Position numbers and translations under genes: made by a program
Source: JBDSRX01 sp047445235
GTDB taxonomy: Bacteria > Patescibacteriota > Dojkabacteria > J137
Assembly: GCA_047445235.1 (NCBI GenBank)
Contig: JBLGEO010000074.1
Location: forward strand, 1 to 11,671
Direction of reading: 5' to 3'
Length of the DNA stretch: 11,671 nt
The notes under the pieces: model-generated
Seen by the model: only the letters and a program-made list of their open reading frames with translations
Told to the model about the DNA's origin: nothing
The model's database searches: none
In this document: piece by piece, positions 6,974 to 11,671 of the stretch
How the letters are laid out: each line of letters opens with the position of its first letter
How positions within the stretch are numbered: the first letter of the stretch is position 1

Positions 6974-7726
6974 CTAAACCATTATTTCGTATTTCGGCTG
7001 TATAACTTCGTATTCTTGACCAGTTCGATGAGTTAAAGTTTTATTTATAGCTCTATAGTTAACGTTATCTATATTCATTTCTACTTTTGGTTTTCTAGCC
7101 CTCACAATAATTCTACCACTCGATAATTTAAGATCTTTCGAGTAGTTACCTTCAATTAAGCTAATGTCTATGCCTGAATCTCTCAAGTATTTTATAAATA
7201 ACTGAAATTGTTTTAAACCACCTTCACCTTGTTTACTCCAAGACTCTTCGATTTTTGCCCAATGAATATACATTTCTCCATTCGGTGCTAATTTATCGTA
7301 AAGTTTTTTAAAAATAAACAAAGGATTTTCTAGATGTTCTAAAGTTCTTCTTGAAGCAATAAAATCCAAGCTGTTATTTGGTACTGAGTCGATATAATCT
7401 TCTATTCTTCCAACCTTATAATCTATATCTAACTTATTATCAAAATCTCTACTTGCTTCATCCCTCATGTCATCTAATGAGATCTCAGAGCCATTTACAG
7501 ATCCCCACATGCTTTTAATCTCTCTTATAAGAGTTCCATCCCCACACCCAAGCTCGAATGCATTTAATGGACCTACTTTCGATTGTAAAAGCTTATGTAG
7601 ATGTTCTTTCAAAACTTCCGGATCTTTACTAAACATATCTAACAAACTATCAAATTCCCAACCTCTATAACTATAACCCTCTTGACCCTGACTTTGAATT
7701 TGATGGAATGCTTTGTGATCACTCAT
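6974..7726 (-). CDS. Class I SAM-dependent methyltransferase, substrate unknown
   Basis: This 250-residue, probably cytosolic protein has the Rossmann-type methyltransferase core. Motif I, the SAM-binding Gly-rich loop, is ELGCGDG (58-64). The acidic strand-2 position that would hold the SAM ribose is near GSEIS (79-83). Motif IV is SLDFIASRRTLEHL (119-132), and LAPNGEMYI (146-154) is the later core strand. It resembles the Methyltransf_11/25 group, whose substrates range from lipids and quinones to sugars and natural products. The C-terminal part (from about 165) is not distinctive. It is transcribed from its own promoter (7766-7795), downstream of the terminator of the 73-aa gene, so it appears to be its own unit. 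Confidence 0.88.
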   Translation of the reverse strand: MSDHKAFHQIQSQGQEGYSYRGWEFDSLLDMFSKDPEVLKEHLHKLLQSKVGPLNAFELGCGDGTLIREIKSMWGSVNGSEISLDDMRDEASRDFDNKLDIDYKVGRIEDYIDSVPNNSLDFIASRRTLEHLENPLFIFKKLYDKLAPNGEMYIHWAKIEESWSKQGEGGLKQFQLFIKYLRDSGIDISLIEGNYSKDLKLSSGRIIVRARKPKVEMNIDNVNYRAINKTLTHRTGQEYEVIQPKYEIMV

Positions 7727-7765
7727 GTTATGTGGAATTGATGAAATTTAGATTGATTAACAAAA

Positions 7766-7795
7766 ATGATACAGCATTTAGGTTAAAGATTTCAA
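7766..7795 (-). promoter_or_regulatory. Sigma70-type promoter of the methyltransferase gene
   Basis: Minus-strand TTGAAA (7790-7795, five of six consensus bases), an 18-bp spacer and TATCAT (7766-7771, five of six). The start would be near 7759, about 33 nt before the ATG. Confidence 0.62.
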
Positions 7796-7814
7796 TCATA
7801 AGTTATGAAAGAAT

Positions 7815-7844
7815 AAAAAAAGGCTCCTTTTGGAGCCTTTTTTT
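7815..7844 (-). terminator. Strong intrinsic terminator after the 73-aa gene
   Basis: GGCTCC (7822-7827), loop TTTT and GGAGCC (7832-7837), flanked by seven A and seven T, form a symmetrical terminator. It lies 3 bp past the stop of the minus-strand 73-aa gene and separates it from the methyltransferase promoter. Confidence 0.92.
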
Positions 7845-7847
7845 ACA

Positions 7848-8069
7848 TTACCCTTCTATCAATGTTACTAAGAGTTCAACTAATTGCTGTTCATTACCTT
7901 CTGAAAGTAACTGTCTAACAACTTCAAAATCTTTTCTTGATAACAAATGAGCTTTTAGCTCAGGAGCAAAATCTGCCAATTCAATTATTAGAATCAAATC
8001 TTCGGGCATCGGAGTTTTATCCTCTACTGGTATTTCAATTACTGGTAATTCTAATCCTGGAATAGCCAT
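7848..8069 (-). CDS. Small acidic hypothetical protein, 73 aa
   Basis: I do not recognise this protein. It is acidic and leucine-rich, with a Pro/Glu N-terminus (MAIPGLELPVIEIPVEDKTP) and then a probably helical body (about 22-72) with heptad-like hydrophobic spacing, ending LLVTLIEG. There is no signal peptide or membrane segment. It could be a small adaptor or protein-binding module, but that is only a guess. I take it as real because a strong terminator follows its stop by 3 bp, it fills an otherwise empty divergent interval opposite pyk, and its composition is protein-like. No Shine-Dalgarno site precedes it. Confidence 0.72.
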   Translation of the reverse strand: MAIPGLELPVIEIPVEDKTPMPEDLILIIELADFAPELKAHLLSRKDFEVVRQLLSEGNEQQLVELLVTLIEG

Positions 8070-8130
8070 ACTTAATAAAGTAATAAATAATATAACTTGA
8101 CGCCGGTGATAAGTAACTAGACTTAAAATA

Positions 8131-8182
8131 TTGCGCGTGGAAGGAAATCATACTACATTTATGTTAAAATTTTCAATTGAAA
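8131..8182 (+). promoter_or_regulatory. Candidate pyk promoter region with a 12-bp palindrome
   Basis: Two options are visible. One is TTGCGC (8131-8136), a 17-bp spacer, then TACATT (8154-8159). The other is an extended -10, TG-T-TAAAAT (8162-8170), with no clear -35; it has the same form as the infB candidate. A perfect palindrome, TTTCAATTGAAA (8171-8182), follows at the likely start and could bind a regulator. Confidence 0.4.
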
Positions 8183-8206
8183 TCAAATACTTATTAAGAA
8201 TAATTT

Positions 8207-9604
8207 ATGGACAAAATGAAAAAAACAAAGATAGTGTGTACAATCGGACCCTCAAGCTGGGACCCAAAAGTAATGAAGGCGATGATCGAAGCTGGAATGA
8301 ATGTTGCTAGGGTCAATGGTGCTTTTGCAGACGTTGCAGAACTAGATAAGGTTACAAAGTTAGTTAGAGATGTAAGTGATGAAGTTGGATTAATGATGGA
8401 TGTTAAAGGTCCAGAAGTTAGAATGAACAAATTTGATGAAGCTAAAAAGGTTAAACCTGGAGATAAAATTGTAATAGGAAACGATGAGAGTTCAGAGGTT
8501 TATCCAGGCAACTACAAGGATTTATACAAGGTTATTAAACCGGGACAAAGGGTTGTTATTGGAGATGGTGATACTGAATTAGTAGTTAAAGAGATTGTAG
8601 GAACTGAAATGCATTGTGAAGTTGTTTTTGGAGAACTTCTAAAGCCAGGAAAGGCTTTGAATCTACCTGGAGCAGATTTTGCAACTTCTTCTTTAACTGA
8701 GAAAGATATTGTTAATTTAGAATATTCTATTAAATTGGGCTGGGACTTTGTTTCTGCTTCATTTATTCAATCTGCTGAAGGTGCAAGAACTATTAAAAAA
8801 TATACTGCAGGAACTAACATGAAATTAATTGCTAAGATTGAAGATGGACAGGGAGTCGAGAACATTGATGAAATTCTTCAGGAAGTTGATGGAATTATGG
8901 TTGCTAGAGGAGGATTAGGAGTTGAGCTAGGTTTAGAGAAAGTTCCAATGGTTCAAAGACTATTAATCGATAAGTGTATTAAAGCTGGTAAACCAGTTAT
9001 TACAGCTACTCAAATGTTAGAGTCTATGATTACGAACCCTAGACCAACAAGAGCTGAGGTTAACGATGTCGCTACAGCAATAGTACAAGGATCAGACTCT
9101 GTAATGCTTTCTGGAGAATCCTCTGCAGGATCTTACCCTGTTGAAGCTGTCGCATTTATGACAAAAATTGCTTTAGAAATTGAACCTCAAGTAGAACCAA
9201 AAATTGTCAACGAAAGAACTGGTGGACCATTAGCTACAGATGCTTTAATTAAGGCTGTTGCACAAATGGCAATTGAATTGGGAGATAGTATTGACGCAAT
9301 AATTGTTGTCTCTAGAACTGGGAGAACTGCAAGAACAATAGGAAGACATGGATTAAAACAACCTTTATTTGCTTTCACTTCGGCTCCAAACTTTGTTAGA
9401 GAACTATCCATAAGTAAGGGTATAACAAAGGCATATGTGTTGGACAAGATTGAGACAAATAGAGATGCAGCAGTGCAAGCTGTGATAGACGAATCTCTAA
9501 AATTAGGAATTACAAAGAAAGGTCAGAACATACTATTTTTAAGCAAAACTCCTTTCGGAGATAAGGAATATTTCCCCAATGTGTTTGAAGTTGTAAAAAT
9601 ATAG
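8207..9604 (+). CDS. pyk: Pyruvate kinase, with atypical metal-site residues
   Basis: Pyruvate kinase transfers phosphate from PEP to ADP, giving ATP and pyruvate as the last step of glycolysis. The 465 residues cover the A barrel (TKIVCTIGPSS at 7-17; ATQMLESM at 267-274; VMLSGES at 299-305), the inserted B domain (about 75-155) and the C domain (about 345-465, SRTGRTAR at 369-376). Catalytic Lys210 and metal ligand Glu212 (KIEDGQGV) are present. However, the usual R.NFSHG reads RVNGAFA (35-41), DTKGPE reads DVKGPE (65-70), and the near-invariant ARGDLG reads ARGGLG (233-238), so two K+ ligands and the Mg2+-binding Asp appear to be lost. An in-frame TAA two codons upstream excludes a longer start; Met4 is an alternative. 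Its own terminator follows at 9627. Confidence 0.95.
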   Translation: MDKMKKTKIVCTIGPSSWDPKVMKAMIEAGMNVARVNGAFADVAELDKVTKLVRDVSDEVGLMMDVKGPEVRMNKFDEAKKVKPGDKIVIGNDESSEVYPGNYKDLYKVIKPGQRVVIGDGDTELVVKEIVGTEMHCEVVFGELLKPGKALNLPGADFATSSLTEKDIVNLEYSIKLGWDFVSASFIQSAEGARTIKKYTAGTNMKLIAKIEDGQGVENIDEILQEVDGIMVARGGLGVELGLEKVPMVQRLLIDKCIKAGKPVITATQMLESMITNPRPTRAEVNDVATAIVQGSDSVMLSGESSAGSYPVEAVAFMTKIALEIEPQVEPKIVNERTGGPLATDALIKAVAQMAIELGDSIDAIIVVSRTGRTARTIGRHGLKQPLFAFTSAPNFVRELSISKGITKAYVLDKIETNRDAAVQAVIDESLKLGITKKGQNILFLSKTPFGDKEYFPNVFEVVKI

Positions 9605-9626
9605 CGTATAAGAAAGCAATATTAAT

Positions 9627-9650
9627 AAAGGCTCCGAAAGGAGCCTTTTT
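9627..9650. terminator. Bidirectional intrinsic terminator between pyk and the surface-protein gene
   Basis: AAAGGCTCC (9627-9635), loop GAAA, GGAGCC (9640-9645) and five T. It ends pyk on the plus strand. On the minus strand it also follows the 9649-10653 gene, whose stop codon overlaps the T-run. Confidence 0.9.
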
Positions 9651-10653
9651 ATGATGTACTTGTTATAAATGGTGTACTGTCTCCGATCACAGAATCACTA
9701 AAATCAAACTTATCCAATGTAGCTCCATCTGTTTCTGTAAGATCTCTTCTTACTTTTATTATTTGTATATCTCCTAGCGTTGGATTTCTTGCAATTCCAG
9801 CATTGTTATATAAGTAGGTAAAAGTCCCATTATCATCGACTTCTAACCCATCCGAAAGAATGTTATTGGCATAATTTTCAGTTTTAGCTGCCTTTCCCTT
9901 TCGCTTAATAAATTTGCCACCTTCTATAGTTCCATATACAAGAGTTGTAACATTCCCATCATTTGGTTTAGTAAAATAATACATGTCACCTTTAGAATTT
10001 ACTGCATATGTTATTACTGGCTTATCTGTTTCTAGGAGTGTATAGCTTCCCGTATCAACATTAAACATAAACACACCACTTTGTTGATTAACACTACCTT
10101 CAAAAAGTAAATTTCTAGCTCCATCTTGTTCTAGATAATCCATTCTACCGTTCATAATAATATCTTTTAGTGGCATTAATGCGACGATAGTATGTTCTGG
10201 GAACTTATCTCCACGAGTAAATAGCCAAAGGTTAAATCGATTATCGGATTGAGAGAAACTCCATATTAGAGCTTTTTTATCATCAATTTGTTCTGTAGAA
10301 TAAAACTTTGGAAGTCCTTTAAGTTCTTCAAATCCATCACCTAAATCGTAACCATTAGTATTTAATATCGATCCATCAGAAAAAAATGCACTATTACTTG
10401 AAAGCCAACCTGCATTTTCAACAGCACCTATATTACGACTTGTGTCCATAAGAACTGATGTTGAGTCCCCTAGCATCCTAGGTATATTAATTCGAAGAGT
10501 GGGATTTTCTTGATTACCACTTCCTAGAAGAAGAAAGATGATTGTCGCAATGATAGTTATAGGGACACCTAATGTAACAAGTTTAGCAATAATCTTAGGA
10601 TAGTCAGACTGATATTTTGATAAATCATGACTCACAGTATCAGGTTGACTCAT
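9649..10653 (-). CDS. Membrane-anchored extracytoplasmic protein, possibly a beta-propeller
   Basis: I cannot place this 334-residue protein in a named family. Residues 1-20 are polar, one hydrophobic helix spans about 22-44 (IAKLVTLGVPITIIATIIFLLL), and about 290 residues follow that should lie outside the membrane. That part is rich in short beta strands with blade-like phrases such as KKALIWSFSQSDNRFNLWLF, VFMFNVDTGSYTLL and KGDMYYFTKPNDGN, which resemble TolB- or WD40-type propeller repeats. The propeller reading is inference. The end is a low-complexity Ser/Thr tail. It follows the four-helix membrane-protein gene by 42 bp on the same strand, so the two are probably co-transcribed. No Shine-Dalgarno site is visible. 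Confidence 0.82.
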   Translation of the reverse strand: MSQPDTVSHDLSKYQSDYPKIIAKLVTLGVPITIIATIIFLLLGSGNQENPTLRINIPRMLGDSTSVLMDTSRNIGAVENAGWLSSNSAFFSDGSILNTNGYDLGDGFEELKGLPKFYSTEQIDDKKALIWSFSQSDNRFNLWLFTRGDKFPEHTIVALMPLKDIIMNGRMDYLEQDGARNLLFEGSVNQQSGVFMFNVDTGSYTLLETDKPVITYAVNSKGDMYYFTKPNDGNVTTLVYGTIEGGKFIKRKGKAAKTENYANNILSDGLEVDDNGTFTYLYNNAGIARNPTLGDIQIIKVRRDLTETDGATLDKFDFSDSVIGDSTPFITSTS

Positions 10654-10695
10654 TTCTATAGAATAAAAATTATTGTTTTAAATTTACTCAGGTGA

Positions 10696-11235
10696 TTATT
10701 TCTTCCAATATCTTTCTACAAATCCACCAACTATAAACATTGCAAAAGCAGCTACAACAATAAGTTTAATAAAGCTGTTAACTTGAAAGAATACTGAGTT
10801 ATAGTAATAGAAGTTTACAATCCCCATTCTAATCTGACATAGAACTGTTCCGTAATAATGCATTTGTGCAAATAGTTGAATAACTCCCCACATTATCATG
10901 TTGAAGATAAATAGTGGTGCAGCTAATCCTAAAAGCATGTTAATTGAAAGAATTGCACTGAATCTTTTTACTGCAGGATTATTCTCTAATGCAACAGTTT
11001 TCATAATAAACTCTAGAACTAATCCAAGGCTTAAGAAAACAACTACCAACCCCATTAAAGCAACTAATGTCTTTACAATGTCTCCTCTTACATACGCGTA
11101 AGAAATAAAAAGACCGAAGGCTAATGCGAAACAGGAAAGACCTAAGAGATTTCTAACTACTAGATAATCATTTCCTATCTTACCGATTACCTTCTTAGCT
11201 TTTGAACGTAGATCTGAATTTTGCTGCTCTGCCAT
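10696..11235 (-). CDS. Hypothetical four-helix membrane protein
   Basis: I do not recognise this 179-residue protein. After a charged N-terminus (about 1-25) it has four likely membrane helices, near 29-50, 54-80, 92-122 and 154-175, and a short basic C-terminal end (ERYWKK). The segment between helices 3 and 4 is rich in Tyr and Phe (HYYGTV, NFYYYNSVFFQ). No transporter or enzyme motif is evident. It is the first gene of a probable two-gene unit with the single-pass surface protein at 9649-10653, so it may serve as membrane partner or anchor for that protein; this rests on position only. A promoter candidate lies 31-59 bp upstream. Confidence 0.82.
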   Translation of the reverse strand: MAEQQNSDLRSKAKKVIGKIGNDYLVVRNLLGLSCFALAFGLFISYAYVRGDIVKTLVALMGLVVVFLSLGLVLEFIMKTVALENNPAVKRFSAILSINMLLGLAAPLFIFNMIMWGVIQLFAQMHYYGTVLCQIRMGIVNFYYYNSVFFQVNSFIKLIVVAAFAMFIVGGFVERYWKK

Positions 11236-11265
11236 GAGATTGATTTAATAGTTATTTATAACTAC

Positions 11266-11294
11266 AATTTAACAGAAATAGTCTAAACTGTTAA
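11266..11294 (-). promoter_or_regulatory. Promoter of the membrane-protein operon, overlapping an inverted repeat
   Basis: Minus-strand TTAACA (11289-11294, five of six consensus bases), a 17-bp spacer and TAAATT (11266-11271) preceded by an extended TGT. The perfect 7-bp inverted repeat TTAACAG (11269-11275) and CTGTTAA (11288-11294), with a 12-bp gap, covers the -35 and -10 boxes and looks like an operator. It lies in the divergent spacer shared with the gene at 11319. Confidence 0.5.
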
Positions 11295-11318
11295 GAGCTG
11301 AGAGTATATATAAACACT

Positions 11319-11671
11319 ATGGACACCAATAAATATATTAAAAACTTCGTACTACTTGCTGTTTATGAAGGTTTCGTTTCTTTACTTTCTGTAGTTTCTC
11401 AAGTAAATCTTCTCGTTTATGTAATCTTTTCTTGGATAATCCCTACTATCTTTTATCTTTTTTTAATTAAAAGATACAGGATTAAGATTGTTGTTTATGG
11501 CATTCTATGGAGCTTTCCACTAGGGATAATTTTTGATTTTCTAGGAGTTTATAATAAGGCTTGGGCTTACTGGGACAATCCGTTAGTTGCAACAAGTAAA
11601 ATCTTTATTCTTGGCTCTCCTGTTGAAGCAATTATTTGGGGCATTTCATTTTGGTTATTCTGCATTGTTCT
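11319..11671 (+). CDS. Lycopene cyclase domain-like membrane protein (C-terminus off the window)
   Basis: The reading frame is open from ATG at 11319 to the right edge, giving 117 full codons. At least three hydrophobic helices are visible (about 8-27, 30-50 and 57-77), and a fourth starts near 95. FDFLGV (72-77), WAYW (82-85) and GSPVEAIIW (99-107) fall in the order and spacing seen in the lycopene cyclase domain family of CrtYc/CrtYd-type carotenoid cyclases, where the corresponding parts are a FD..G segment, an aromatic W.Y and a PxEE motif. The second acidic residue of PxEE is Ala here (PVEA). Many members of this family have unknown function, and no carotenoid gene is visible in the window, so cyclase activity should not be assumed. 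The start has no Shine-Dalgarno site. Confidence 0.72.
   Translation, partial: MDTNKYIKNFVLLAVYEGFVSLLSVVSQVNLLVYVIFSWIIPTIFYLFLIKRYRIKIVVYGILWSFPLGIIFDFLGVYNKAWAYWDNPLVATSKIFILGSPVEAIIWGISFWLFCIV

Noticed and set aside
7708..7950. Open frame of 80 codons on the plus strand
   Set aside because: It reads through the methyltransferase promoter, the strong terminator at 7815-7844 and the antisense of the 73-aa gene. No sign of a real protein.
8912..8914. Sequencing error as the cause of the missing Asp in pyruvate kinase
   Set aside because: GGA differs from both Asp codons by two bases, the frame is intact, and the K+-site residues are changed as well, so a single error does not explain the pattern.
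9187..9447. Open frame of 86 codons antisense to pyk
   Set aside because: Opposite-strand shadow of the conserved pyruvate kinase C-terminal region; no independent support.
10898..11101. Open frame of 67 codons antisense to the four-helix membrane protein
   Set aside because: Shadow frame; the minus-strand frame has clear membrane helices and a promoter.
1..11671. Alternative genetic code with UGA read as Gly, as in some candidate phyla
   Set aside because: infB, eno and pyk reach their normal C-termini with ordinary GGN glycine codons and no in-frame TGA.
1..11671. Mobile elements or CRISPR
   Set aside because: I see no transposase, integrase, terminal repeats or regularly spaced direct repeats. 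The single REP-like 20-mer is the only hint of mobility.

Overview
This AT-rich, gene-dense window holds housekeeping genes (infB, eno, pyk) mixed with short hypothetical and membrane genes. It has no rRNA, tRNA, CRISPR array, transposase or phage gene that I can recognise. Short IF2, non-operonic glycolysis genes, many family-poor proteins and a complete lack of Shine-Dalgarno sequences suggest a small-genome bacterium of the Patescibacteria (CPR) type. That placement is inference; no marker here fixes the lineage. The standard genetic code fits: all 11 complete genes stop at TAA (8) or TAG (3), and none needs UGA read as an amino acid.

Layout. Positions 1-1562, minus strand: a GtrA-family membrane protein followed by a single-pass surface protein with tandem carboxypeptidase-regulatory-like domains that runs off the left edge. 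Positions 1563-1784: a divergent spacer with a strong inverted repeat and the infB promoter. Positions 1785-3371: infB, lacking the usual long N-terminus. Positions 3389-5479, minus strand: a three-gene operon of unrecognised soluble proteins (called A, B and C here) that share two modules in different combinations. Positions 5480-5660: a divergent promoter region with good sigma70 sites on both strands and a REP-like 20-mer just where the eno transcript should begin. Positions 5661-6902: eno. Positions 6974-8069, minus strand: a SAM methyltransferase and a 73-aa protein, separated by a terminator and a promoter. Positions 8207-9604: a pyruvate kinase with several altered active-site residues. 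Positions 9649-11235, minus strand: a four-helix membrane protein followed by a membrane-anchored, possibly beta-propeller surface protein. Positions 11319 to the right edge: the start of a membrane protein resembling the lycopene cyclase domain family.

How it fits together. Eno and Pyk catalyse the last two steps of glycolysis but stand apart, each with its own promoter and terminator. Three terminators share the same GGCTCC/GGAGCC arms; the one after eno carries a 32-nt insert in its loop. The points most worth following up are the modular A-B-C operon, the unusual pyruvate kinase, the missing Shine-Dalgarno sites, the REP-like hairpin at the eno transcript start, and the lycopene-cyclase-like protein.
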